From positions 186,001 through 250,000 of the forward strand of contig NZ_JAIMCG010000006.1 in assembly GCF_019795295.1 (NCBI RefSeq): DNA of 64,000 bases. The letters run 5' to 3'. The DNA is from Cupriavidus sp. AU9028 (GTDB taxonomy: Bacteria > Pseudomonadota > Gammaproteobacteria > Burkholderiales > Burkholderiaceae). The notes below the pieces were generated by a model. It did not search any database, was not told the origin of the DNA, and saw nothing but the letters and a program-made list of their open reading frames with translations. Shown here in pieces: positions 36,201-43,719 of the stretch. Both the position numbers and the translations under genes were made by a program. Positions within the stretch are counted from its first letter, which is position 1, and each line of letters starts with the position of its first letter.

Positions 36201-36552
36201 AGGCGCGGCCCTTGTCGCCGAACAGGCCGAGGTGCTCGACGCTCGGGCCGATGAAGGCGATGCCGGCCGCGGCGCAGGCCTGGGCGAAATCGGCGCGTTC
36301 GCTCAGGAAGCCGTAGCCCGGATGGATGGCGTCGCAACCCGTCGCCCGCGCGGCCCCGATGATGCTGTCGATATCGATATACGCGGTGGGGCCGATCGCC
36401 TGCAGCGGCACCGCCTCATCGGCCAGCATCCGGTGGCGGCAGCTGGCATCGTCCTCGGAATAGACCGCCACGGTGGCGATACCGAGGTCTTGCGCGGCGC
36501 GCAGCACGCGCAACGCAATCTCCCCCCGATTGGCAATCAACAGCTTCTTCAA
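33238..36552 (-). CDS. Single-chain acyl-CoA carboxylase (BC-BCCP-CT)
   Basis: This 1104-residue fused biotin enzyme has a biotin carboxylase (about 1-455; ATP loop GGGGGRGM at 159-166, EANPRLQVEHT at 290-300), a biotinyl domain (about 500-570; EAMKMEH with Lys535 as biotin site) and a carboxyltransferase with both halves (about 585-1104; GGGGRPGDVDIPS and SLIDTPGFMVG). Most bacterial acyl-CoA carboxylases split these on two or more chains; one-chain forms are known as long-chain acyl-CoA carboxylases. It fixes bicarbonate onto an acyl-CoA using ATP. The normal Lys of the GGGGKGM loop is Arg here. The substrate is unknown. Confidence 0.92.
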   Translation of the reverse strand: MKKLLIANRGEIALRVLRAAQDLGIATVAVYSEDDASCRHRMLADEAVPLQAIGPTAYIDIDSIIGAARATGCDAIHPGYGFLSERADFAQACAAAGIAFIGPSVEHLGLFGDKGRALRLAMECDVPVMPATPGGASIEQIERFFDEQGDAGVVIKAVGGGGGRGMRIVRRREDLAEAYARCRSEAGAAFGIDAVYAERLVARARHIEVQIAGDGQQAIALGERDCTLQRRFQKLVEIAPSPVLRPELRERISEAALRLARRVGYLSLGTFEFLVEENEQGTQKDFVFIEANPRLQVEHTITEQVTGVDLVALQIGLAAGQTLADLGLNPANPPRPRGYAIQVRINAEMTDAQGLARPAHGRLERFDPPAGPEVRVDTHGYAGYAPSPNFDTLLAKLIVSSHAPGFDLAVRRLQRSLAEFRIEGVPTNLELLRALVQRDDFLAQDVHTRHFETILPALTAAAEDIVRAERARQGQAGADTGATLHAARAPEPQEQVDEGLVAIHAPLTGRVVEIAARIDEVVRPGQTVAVLEAMKMEHTIAAESGGRVVDLRLEPGSLANEGQILLVLEPVEAGGESVGATQKTDRDAIRADLQRVLDRHAFLYDEARPEAVARRRARGQRTARENVADLCDADTFVEYGALALAAQASRRSQQDLIANTPADGLITGIGDINGALVGKERARSAVMAYDATVLAGTQGKRNHVKTDRIVEVALRDELPLVLFAEGGGGRPGDVDIPSVSGLYQPSFAAFAELSGQVPVVGIVSGRCFAGNAAFLGCCDVIIADRSANIGMAGPAMIEGGGLGVFRPEDVGPASVQYANGVVDVLVENEAEAVQVARHYLSMFQGPLEQWQAPDPLALRHVVPENRLRVYDSRKAIEGIADAGSVLMLRSGFGAGIHTALARVEGRPVGIMANNPYHLGGAIDADAADKATRFMQLCDAHGLPIVSLIDTPGFMVGPEVEARAQVRHVSRMFLAGAKLRVALLAVTLRKGYGLGAMAMAGGGFRSASFTISWPTGEFGPMGLEGAVRLGFKKELEAVPDEAGRKALFDKLVAQSYERGHALSTAAAVEIDAVIDPAQTRKWIAQGIASAELRSRRERRSFVDAW

Positions 36553-36640
36553 GTCGGTCTCCTGATGTTGTCGTGGTTGGCCGGTGTGGCCGTTCTTGTG
36601 TCGTTGCGATGTCTGTCTAGCCGTCCGTAGCCCGGGCGCT

Positions 36641-38188
36641 TCAGGGGCGGATGCCGAAGCGGCTCACGCCGGGCTCGCGCAGGGGCGCCGCCAGATCGGC
36701 GAACTCGCACAGGCGCGCGCGCGTGTCACGTGGGTCGATGATGTCCTCGATGACGAAGGCCTCGGCGCTGCGAAACGGCGAGGTCAGGCTGCGCACGCGC
36801 TGCTCGATCTCCGCGCGCTTCTGCACCGGATCGTCGGCCCCTTCGATCTCCGCCTTGTAGGCAACCTCCAGTCCGCCCTCGATCGGCAGCGAGCCCCATT
36901 GCGCCGAGGGCCACGCATAGCGGAAATTGAAACGGCCCATGTGCTGGTGACCGGCCGCCGCGACGCCATAGGCGCGGCGCAGGATCACCGAACACCACGG
37001 CACGGAGGCCTGGTAGACCGCGGCCAGCGCTCGCACGCCATAGCGCATGGTTCCCGCCGCTTCCGCCTCCCTGCCGCTCTGGAAACCGGCGATATCGACC
37101 AGGTTCACCACCGGCAGATGGAAGGTCTGCGCGAGATCGACGAAGCGCGTGAATTTCTCCGCGGCGGCGCGATCCCAGCTGCCGCCGTGCACGCAGGGAT
37201 CGCTGGCGATCACCGCGACCGGCCAGCCATGCAGGCGGGCCAGCCCGGTAACGGTCGCCCCGCCCCAGTGACAGCCGATCTCGAAGAAGGAGTCCTTGTC
37301 CATCAGTGCCTGCACGATCGGGCGGATGGCATAGCCGGCGCGGGCATCGCGCGGAATCGCCGACAGCAGCCACTCCTCGCGACGCGCCGGGTCGTCGGCG
37401 ACGTCCGCACGGGGCGGCAGCTCGTGCACCGAGGACGGAAGATAGGACAGGAAGCGGCAGGCGCGGGCAAAGGCTTCGTCTTCACTGCCGACCTCATCGT
37501 CCACCACGCCGTTGCGGGTATGAATGTGGCTGCCGCCCAGCTCGTTCTTCGACAACGGCTGCCCGTTCCTGGCGACCACCGGCGGCCCTTCGTTGAACAG
37601 CTGCGAGGTCTCCTTGACCATCAGCGAGTAGTGGCTCGCCGCCACCCGCGCGGCGCCCATGCCGGCCACCGAGCCCAGCGCCATCGACACCACCGGCACG
37701 ACCGACAGGTTCTCCACCACGTGCTGCCACACCTTCATGGTGGGGATCAGCGTGTGCCCCTTGATTTCGATATTGCGGACCGAACCGCCCCCGCCGGTGC
37801 CGTCCACGAGCCGGATCATCGGCAGCCGCATCGCGTGCGCCATCTTCTCGGCGTGCACCAGCTTGTCGCCCACCGCGCCATCGTTGGCGCCGCCGCGCAC
37901 GGTGAAGTCGTCGCCGACCAGCACCACCGCGCGGCCGCCAACGCGCGCGCGGCCCATCACCAGATTGGATGGCAGCAGGTCGACCAGACGGCCGTCGCCG
38001 TCATAACGGCCGCTGCCGCTGAGGCCGCCCACCTCGCGGAACGAGCCACGGTCGGCCATCCGCGCGATTCGCTCGCGCACGGTGAGCTTGCCGGCCGCCT
38101 GATGGCGCGCCACCTTTTCCTCGCCGCCCATGCGGGCCGCCAGCCGCCAGCGCAGGGCCAGTTCGTCGATCTCGGGTTGCCAGGACAC
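36641..38188 (-). CDS. Acyl-CoA carboxylase carboxyltransferase (beta) subunit
   Basis: This 515-residue protein has the length and two crotonase-like halves of propionyl-/methylcrotonyl-CoA carboxylase beta chains. The first half has RERIARMADRGSFREVG, VDGTGGGGSVRN and GAARVAASHYSLMV; the second has VNLVDIAGFQSG and RRAYGVAAAGHQHMG. GTG at 38188 follows GAGGAAGAC. It is the first gene of the operon, with an 88-base gap to the fused carboxylase. Because the next gene carries its own carboxyltransferase, this extra one is odd: it may act on a second substrate, or share the biotinyl domain. Confidence 0.9.
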   Translation of the reverse strand: MSWQPEIDELALRWRLAARMGGEEKVARHQAAGKLTVRERIARMADRGSFREVGGLSGSGRYDGDGRLVDLLPSNLVMGRARVGGRAVVLVGDDFTVRGGANDGAVGDKLVHAEKMAHAMRLPMIRLVDGTGGGGSVRNIEIKGHTLIPTMKVWQHVVENLSVVPVVSMALGSVAGMGAARVAASHYSLMVKETSQLFNEGPPVVARNGQPLSKNELGGSHIHTRNGVVDDEVGSEDEAFARACRFLSYLPSSVHELPPRADVADDPARREEWLLSAIPRDARAGYAIRPIVQALMDKDSFFEIGCHWGGATVTGLARLHGWPVAVIASDPCVHGGSWDRAAAEKFTRFVDLAQTFHLPVVNLVDIAGFQSGREAEAAGTMRYGVRALAAVYQASVPWCSVILRRAYGVAAAGHQHMGRFNFRYAWPSAQWGSLPIEGGLEVAYKAEIEGADDPVQKRAEIEQRVRSLTSPFRSAEAFVIEDIIDPRDTRARLCEFADLAAPLREPGVSRFGIRP

Positions 38189-38232
38189 GGGTCTGTCTTC
38201 CTCGCCGCTTGGACAGTATCGGCGGACAGAGC

Positions 38233-38247
38233 GCACGAACCGTGCCG
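38233..38247 (-). promoter_or_regulatory. Sigma-54 (-24/-12) promoter candidate for the carboxylase operon
   Basis: On the minus strand the sequence is CGGCAC-N5-GTGC, close to the consensus TGGCAC-N5-TTGC. The invariant GG and GC are 12 bases apart, first G to first G. Transcription would start near 38221, leaving about 33 bases of leader before the GTG at 38188. The divergent gene encodes a sigma-54 activator, which makes the match much more credible than by sequence alone. Confidence 0.65.
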
Positions 38248-38322
38248 GTGCTGCCGGGGGCGCGGGCGGCCTTGATTTCATTGAGCATTTTTCGGCGACG
38301 CTCTATCATGTCCGCGATGACA

Positions 38323-38348
38323 ACACAGTGTGTCCACGACAAGGACAC
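38323..38348. promoter_or_regulatory. Overlapping dyads, likely activator-binding site
   Basis: ACACA-G-TGTGT (38323-38333) overlaps GTGTCC-N7-GGACAC (38330-38335 and 38343-38348). These lie about 100-125 bases upstream of the predicted sigma-54 start and directly before the activator gene, which fits an upstream activating sequence and autoregulation. The GGACAC arm ends two bases before the activator's AAGGAG site. Confidence 0.6.
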
Positions 38349-38363
38349 CGAAGGAGACAGCGG

Positions 38364-40103
38364 GTGTCCTCGACGACAACACCGCGGCAGCCGCATGAGC
38401 AGGTCCAGCTCGGCGCCTTGCTGCGCGCCAGGGACGGCAGCCGCCTGGCCGCCGTGGGCCTGTGCGCCGACGCCGTGCTGGCGCAGGCGGCGGAGCTGGC
38501 GTGCGAGCGCGCACGCGGGCAGCACGACGGCAGACGGCTGTTTCCGGTGGAGGCCGGGAGCCAGCGCTACATCGGCCTGAGCCTGGACGATGCACAGCAT
38601 CGGCTGATCCTCGTGCATCCCGCGCAGGCCCATACCGTGCTGTTCGACTTCCTCGGCACGGTGCCCTTCGCCGGCGCGATCCTCGACCATTTCCTGACCG
38701 ATCCGTACCAGGCCATCACGGTGGCGGACGTGGACGGCAGCGTGCGCTTCATCAGCCCGGTTCACGAGAGGTTTCTCGGGCTGGCCGCCGGCGAAGGCAT
38801 CGGGCGCCCCGCGTCCAGCGTCATCCCCAATTCCCGCCTGTCGCAGGTGGCGACCAGCGGCAAGGCCGAGATCGGCCAGCTGCAGCAGATGAACGGCGTC
38901 ACCCGCGTGGTCAACCGGATTCCGATCCGGCAGAACGGCGAAGTGGTGGGCGCCATCGGCCAGGTCATGTTCAAGGGACCGGACTCGATCACGCGCATGC
39001 ATCAGGAACTGTCCGAGCTGCGCTCGCAGGTCGCGCGGTATCAGCGCGAGCTGGACGGCCTGCGCGAAGCGCAGGCGCCGCATGGCCTGATCGGCGACAG
39101 CGCGCCGATGCAGCGGCTGCGCCGCGAAATCGAAACCGTGGCCCGGCTCGACGTGCCGGTGCTGATCCTCGGCGAAAGCGGCACCGGCAAGGAGCTGGTC
39201 GCACGGGCCATTCATGCCGCGGGCCGCGAAGGCGCCGGCGAACGACCGCTGGTCAGCATGAACCTGGCGGCCCTGCCCGCCTCGCTGATCGAGGCGGAGC
39301 TGTTCGGCCATGCCGGTGGCGCCTTCACCGGCAGCCGGCGGCAGGGCCAGGCCGGCAAACTGGAGCAGGCCTCCGGCGGCACCGTCTTTCTCGACGAAGT
39401 GGCCGACATCCCGATGGAGATGCAGGTCAAGCTGCTGCGCGTGCTGGAAGACCATATGGTCGAGCGGCTCGGCAGCCGCAATGCACAGCGCGTCGAATTC
39501 CGGCTGATCTCCGCCACCAATCGAGACATCCCCGCGCTGATCGATGCCGGCCGCTTCCGCCTGGACCTCTATTACCGGCTCAGCGGCGTGGTGCTGCGCA
39601 TCCCGGCGCTGCGGCAGCGGCGCGAGGACATTCCCGCGCTGCTGCAGCATTTCGTCGCCGCATTCTGCGCGCGCAATGCCGTGCCGCTGCCCGCCATCGA
39701 CCAGGACGTGGCGCGGCATCTGGCGGGCCAGCCGTGGCCCGGCAACGTGCGTCAGCTGCGCCAGCGTATCGAGGAAGCGCTGGTGTTCTGCGATGGAAGG
39801 ACGCTGCGGGTGGAAGACTTCGCGCGCGGCGAGGCGGCGCGCGAACCGGTCTGCGCGCCGCCGCTGGAAGGCGATGGCGATCCCCCGCTTTCGCTGGTTC
39901 GGGCACTGGCGCCTGCCGCGGCCACCCCTTCGCTGTCGGGGCTACCGGGCAGCGAGGCAGGCGCCGGCATGAGCGAACTGGCTTATGCCGCCGTGGTCGA
40001 TGCCATCGCGCGTCATGGCGGCAACAAGAAGCGCGCCGCCGAGCAACTGCGGATCTCGCGCTCGCACCTGTACAAGATATTGGAGCGGGGCGCTGGCCGG
40101 TGA
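38364..40103 (+). CDS. Sigma-54-dependent activator with PAS sensor (PAS-AAA+-Fis)
   Basis: This 579-residue enhancer-binding protein has an N-terminal region of unknown type (1-110), PAS domain (about 112-205), AAA+ domain (about 240-470; Walker A GESGTGKE at 270-277, Walker B VFLDEV) and a Fis-type helix-turn-helix at the end (NKKRAAEQLRISRSHLYKIL). The sigma-54 contact loop is GAFTGS at 319-324 where GAFTGA is usual. It has no receiver domain, so it probably senses a ligand through PAS. GTG at 38364 has AAGGAG upstream. It is divergent from the carboxylase operon and almost surely controls it. Confidence 0.92.
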   Translation: MSSTTTPRQPHEQVQLGALLRARDGSRLAAVGLCADAVLAQAAELACERARGQHDGRRLFPVEAGSQRYIGLSLDDAQHRLILVHPAQAHTVLFDFLGTVPFAGAILDHFLTDPYQAITVADVDGSVRFISPVHERFLGLAAGEGIGRPASSVIPNSRLSQVATSGKAEIGQLQQMNGVTRVVNRIPIRQNGEVVGAIGQVMFKGPDSITRMHQELSELRSQVARYQRELDGLREAQAPHGLIGDSAPMQRLRREIETVARLDVPVLILGESGTGKELVARAIHAAGREGAGERPLVSMNLAALPASLIEAELFGHAGGAFTGSRRQGQAGKLEQASGGTVFLDEVADIPMEMQVKLLRVLEDHMVERLGSRNAQRVEFRLISATNRDIPALIDAGRFRLDLYYRLSGVVLRIPALRQRREDIPALLQHFVAAFCARNAVPLPAIDQDVARHLAGQPWPGNVRQLRQRIEEALVFCDGRTLRVEDFARGEAAREPVCAPPLEGDGDPPLSLVRALAPAAATPSLSGLPGSEAGAGMSELAYAAVVDAIARHGGNKKRAAEQLRISRSHLYKILERGAGR

Positions 40104-40108
40104 CGGCA

Positions 40109-40144
40109 GGGGCCGCCGTTGGCAGCTCCAATGGCAGCCGCCCC
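40109..40144. terminator. Imperfect hairpin after the sigma-54 activator
   Basis: Outer arms GGGGC (40109-40113) and GCCCC (40140-40144) and inner arms CCGTTGG (40116-40122) and CCAATGG (40128-40134, one G-T pair) could fold together. It lies between two convergent genes. Weak evidence, without a T-tract. Confidence 0.35.
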
Positions 40145-40190
40145 ACCTCCTGGTCGCCGCCCGTTTTCTGGTCGGGAACGCGTCAGGCGG

Positions 40191-40445
40191 TTAATTGCAT
40201 TTTTCTACCAGCGCGCGCAGACGCTCGTCCCGAACCGCCAGCACGTCGAACAAACCCAACGCACGCAAGGCCGGCAGCGCAGCCAGGATGTCGCGCTCGG
40301 CCGCCTGCCGTTCGGCAGCGCCCGCCGACTCGTTGCACCAGATCCGCGCATTCGCCAGGAACGCGCCCACACTACCCTTGCGGATGGTGATTCCATCCAG
40401 TTCGACATGATCCTGGTCGTTCGGCAGAACATCTTCGGCTCGCAT
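40191..40445 (-). CDS. Conserved-looking small hypothetical protein, 84 aa
   Basis: This soluble 84-residue protein contains VELDGITIRKGSVGAFLANA, then AERQAAERDILAALPALRAL. CAGGAG lies upstream of the ATG at 40445, so translation is likely. The frame remains open far upstream to 40994, but that stretch lies antisense to the tannase-like gene and is not expected to be coding. I do not recognise the family. It is convergent with the sigma-54 activator. Confidence 0.65.
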   Translation of the reverse strand: MRAEDVLPNDQDHVELDGITIRKGSVGAFLANARIWCNESAGAAERQAAERDILAALPALRALGLFDVLAVRDERLRALVEKCN

Positions 40446-40720
40446 ATGGGCTCCTGAACGCAATGGATGAAAAGGCCGATCGATGGAGGGAATGGACGCG
40501 GCCATCCTGCCGCCCTCTCGCACGCCAATGTCCGCCGGGACCAGCGATACGCCGTTCCCTCTCCATCGCAAGCCACCATGATGCCGTAACCCGGCTCTGT
40601 CCTCATTGACGCATCCGCGTCTGCCTCCTATGGTCGATTGACCGGCCTTTCGCGGCCGTACCGATTTGCATGACTCGCCCCGCAGCCGCCAGGCTCGAAC
40701 AACGACAAGGGAGACAACGC

Positions 40721-42490
40721 GTGCGCAATAACCACAACAGGTACTTGCCCGGAAAACAGACCGCCGGTGCATCGACGACATGGCGCCTGATGACCGGGAC
40801 CCTGCTCGCCGGCGTGGTCCTGACCATCGGCGCGTGCGGCAGCGACGATGACGACGACCATCATCAGCCGCCCCCTCCCGCTGCGCAAACGCCCAAGACC
40901 TGCCAGGAGATGGCGGGCCTGACCGTCCCCGCCAGTGCCATCGGCCTGCCGACGTCGGGCGCCGCGGTGACCGAGGCCACGGTAGTGGCGGCAAGCGGCA
41001 CGGGCGCGCAGGCGGTCGGCGAGTATTGCCGCGTACTGGGCGCGATCCGGCCAGTCGATCCCAATGCGCCAGAGATCCGCTTCCAGCTGAATCTGCCGGT
41101 GAACTGGAACAACAAGATCATGATGTTCGGCGGTGGCGGCTACAACGGCACCATCCCCTCGCCCGCGCAGAACGTGCCGGCCGGCCCGGCCAATCAGCCC
41201 ACCCCGCTCGGACGCGGCTACGCGACCTTTGCCAGCGACTCGGGACATCAGGCCGGCGCGCTCGGCAGCCGCGACGGCTCGTTCGGCGTCAATGACGAAG
41301 CCCTGCGCAATTTCGCCGGCGACGCGCTGAAGAAAACGCGCGACACCGCGCTGCATCTGATCAAGGCGCGCTATGCGGTCGACGGCCCGCGCAAGGCGTA
41401 CTTCGCCGGCGGCTCGACCGGCGGTCGCGAGGCGCTGGCGGTGGTGCAACGCTGGCCGCTGGACTGGGACGGCGCCATCGTGCTGTATCCGGCCTGGAAC
41501 GCGGCAAGCCTGGACCTGCAGATCGGCCGTATCACGCGCGCGCTGGCGCTGCCTGGCGCCTATCCCAATGCCGCCGAACGCCGCGCGCTGTTCGATGCCT
41601 CGCTGCAGGCCTGCGATACGCTCGATGGCGCGCAGGACGGGCTCGTCAGCAACATGGCCCGGTGCAATGCGACCTTCGATCCGGCAACCGCGACGCTGAA
41701 CGGCGCGCCGCTGCGCTGCGCCGACGGCCTGGACACCGGAGACAACTGCCTGTCCGACGCGCAGATCCTGGCGTTGAAGGTCTACAGCACGCCGATCCAC
41801 TTCAACTACCCGCTCGGCAGTGGCGAGACGCACTACCCCGGCTTCAACCTCTGGGGCTCGGACCTGGGCATGGCAAACCCGTCGCCGGTACAGGCCACGG
41901 TGATTTCGCTCGCGTTGAACCTGGACCAGCCGACCTACCCGATGCCCGCCACCGCCCCGTACCTGAGCGTGTTCTGGGATCAGTGGGTGCGCTTCTTCGT
42001 CACGCGCGATCCGAACTTCAACTCGCTGACGCTCGATCCGGAGAACCCCGGCGCGTGGCAGGCCCGCATCAGTGAGCTGACCGCGCTGCAGGACGTCAAC
42101 AAGACCGACCTCAGCGCCTTCGCGGCAAAGGGCGGCAAGGTGCTGATGGCCCATGGCACCGGCGACGTGCTGGTCAGCAGCCGCGCAAGCGTGCTGTACT
42201 ACGAGCGCGTCCGTGACACGATGGGCAAGGACCTGGTCGGCAAGTTAATGCGCTACTACGAGATCCCCGGCTACGGCCACGCCGCCAGCACGGTCTTCAA
42301 TGCGGCCTGGGATTCGCTGACGACGCTGGAGCAGTGGGTGGAGAACGGCACCGAGCCGTCGGCACAGGTGGTGGCCGACACCGTCGGCGTGCCGGGTCGC
42401 ACCCGTCCGCTGTGCGAGTATCCCAGCTGGCCGAAGTACAACGGCGGGGATATCAACGCGGCGGCGAGCTACAGCTGCGTGAAGGAGTAG
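40721..42490 (+). CDS. Tannase/feruloyl-esterase-family lipoprotein
   Basis: This 589-residue secreted alpha/beta hydrolase has a lipoprotein signal with lipobox LTIGAC (lipidated Cys39) followed by an acidic tail. Tannase-family features are FQLNLPVNWNNKIMMFGGGG, nucleophile Ser232 in AGGSTGGREAL, the lid with LDGAQDGLVSN (301-311), Asp482 in HGTGDVLV and His520 in PGYGHA. It should cleave phenolic esters such as gallates or ferulates, or other aromatic esters. The family's usual Cys next to both Ser and His is missing here (Gly231, Ala521). I favour GTG at 40721 (AGGGAG upstream) over ATG at 40670. Confidence 0.85.
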   Translation: MRNNHNRYLPGKQTAGASTTWRLMTGTLLAGVVLTIGACGSDDDDDHHQPPPPAAQTPKTCQEMAGLTVPASAIGLPTSGAAVTEATVVAASGTGAQAVGEYCRVLGAIRPVDPNAPEIRFQLNLPVNWNNKIMMFGGGGYNGTIPSPAQNVPAGPANQPTPLGRGYATFASDSGHQAGALGSRDGSFGVNDEALRNFAGDALKKTRDTALHLIKARYAVDGPRKAYFAGGSTGGREALAVVQRWPLDWDGAIVLYPAWNAASLDLQIGRITRALALPGAYPNAAERRALFDASLQACDTLDGAQDGLVSNMARCNATFDPATATLNGAPLRCADGLDTGDNCLSDAQILALKVYSTPIHFNYPLGSGETHYPGFNLWGSDLGMANPSPVQATVISLALNLDQPTYPMPATAPYLSVFWDQWVRFFVTRDPNFNSLTLDPENPGAWQARISELTALQDVNKTDLSAFAAKGGKVLMAHGTGDVLVSSRASVLYYERVRDTMGKDLVGKLMRYYEIPGYGHAASTVFNAAWDSLTTLEQWVENGTEPSAQVVADTVGVPGRTRPLCEYPSWPKYNGGDINAAASYSCVKE

Positions 42491-42518
42491 TTCGAAAGTA
42501 GTTCGGAAGTAGTTCGGG
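42486..42518 (+). repeat. Three tandem 11-bp repeats over the tannase stop codon
   Basis: AGTAGTTCGAA, AGTAGTTCGGA and AGTAGTTCGGG follow one another without a gap, and the first contains the TAG stop (42488-42490). The repeats offer further in-phase stop codons in other frames. They may come from slippage. Confidence 0.75.
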
Positions 42519-42601
42519 GCGCAAGGCAAGGCAGCAGGGCGAACGCGGCGAACCCGCCGAGCCTTGCCGCCTTGTTCCGCACTGGGACCGTTGCGCGCAG
42601 C

Positions 42602-43693
42602 TTACCCTGCAATCCGGCTGCTCTCCCGCACCACCAGCGTGCAGCCGATCTCGTGCCGCTGCGGGACCTCCGCCCCGGCCTGGCCCTGCAGCGACGCCAC
42701 CACGATCTCCAGCGCCCGGCTGCCGATCGCATAGGGATCGGGCCGAACGGTGGTCAGCGCGGGCGTCGTGACAGAGGCGAGCGGCGTATCGCCAAAGCCG
42801 GCCACGGCCAAATCCGCGGGAATCGAAAGGCCGAGGGCCGGTGCGGACAGGATGGCGGCAATGGCCATGCTGTCGTTGGAGAAGATCACTGCGCGAGGCC
42901 GGGCGGCCGCCGGCAGCCGCGCGATCTCGATCATTGCCTCGCGGGCCGCGCCGACGTCGTCGGTGGCACCGGCGCGCCAGATATCCGGCTGGCGCCCAGC
43001 TTCCCGCATCGCCTGCGCATACCCCTCGCTGCGCCGGGTAGCCCGCCCGTCCTCCGTCGCGCCATTCAGCACGAAGCGGATCGATGCCGCGTCCTGGGCG
43101 AGGAAATGCTCGGCCAGCGCCCTGCCGACCAGCCCCTGCGAGAACCCGACCTGGTGAAACGGCCGCCCGTCGTGGACTTCCCAGGCCTCGACGATCGGCA
43201 CCTTCAGCCTGGCCAGCAGCGCGTCCGCTTCCGCCGAATGGTCGCCGCGGGTCAGGATTAGCGCGCGCGGATGCCAGCCGGCGAAGGTGCGCAGGGCCCG
43301 CGCTTCTGAATCCCGCGAGAAATTGCTGTTGGCCAGCACCAGTTGCAGGCCCTCGCGTTCGGCCACGTCCATCATGCCGCGCACCATATCCGCGAAGGTC
43401 GGGCTGGTGACGTTCTGCATCACCGCGCCGACCACCCCGCCCTGGCTGGTGGCGAGGATGCGCGCGGCCTGGTTGGGTACCCACGACGTTTCCTCGATGA
43501 CGCGCGCGATCTTTGCGCGGGCGGCGTCGGACAACTTGTGCGGCTCGTTGAAGTAGCGTGACACCGTGACGGAGGACACGCCGGCCATGGCCGCCACATC
43601 GCGCACGGTGTAGCTGCCCGAGCGCGGTCGTGCGGCACGGCGGCGGACTGGGCGATGCGGTGGCGAGGAAGGCGCTTCCTGGGGATCTGGCAT
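42602..43693 (-). CDS. LacI/GalR-family repressor A, left flank of the sugar-acid island
   Basis: This 363-residue repressor has an N-terminal Pro/Arg-rich extension (1-27), the LacI helix-turn-helix VRDVAAMAGVSSVTVSRYFN (about 30-49) and hinge helix, then the periplasmic-binding-like effector domain (GGVVGAVMQNVTSPTFADM, GWHPRALILTRGDH, FSNDSMAIAAI, AGFGDTPLA). It resembles the regulator at 54178 throughout (shared GWHPRALILTR and RPFHQVGF). It is divergent from Bug/aldolase/dehydratase set A and probably represses it until a sugar acid is bound. Confidence 0.92.
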   Translation of the reverse strand: MPDPQEAPSSPPHRPVRRRAARPRSGSYTVRDVAAMAGVSSVTVSRYFNEPHKLSDAARAKIARVIEETSWVPNQAARILATSQGGVVGAVMQNVTSPTFADMVRGMMDVAEREGLQLVLANSNFSRDSEARALRTFAGWHPRALILTRGDHSAEADALLARLKVPIVEAWEVHDGRPFHQVGFSQGLVGRALAEHFLAQDAASIRFVLNGATEDGRATRRSEGYAQAMREAGRQPDIWRAGATDDVGAAREAMIEIARLPAAARPRAVIFSNDSMAIAAILSAPALGLSIPADLAVAGFGDTPLASVTTPALTTVRPDPYAIGSRALEIVVASLQGQAGAEVPQRHEIGCTLVVRESSRIAG

Positions 43694-43719
43694 GGGCGGT
43701 TGACGTTTCGGCGAGGCCG

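Noticed and set aside
40446-40994. N-terminal extension of the 84-residue gene
   Set aside because: It runs antisense to the tannase gene's 5' part, and the ATG at 40445 has a good ribosome-binding site.
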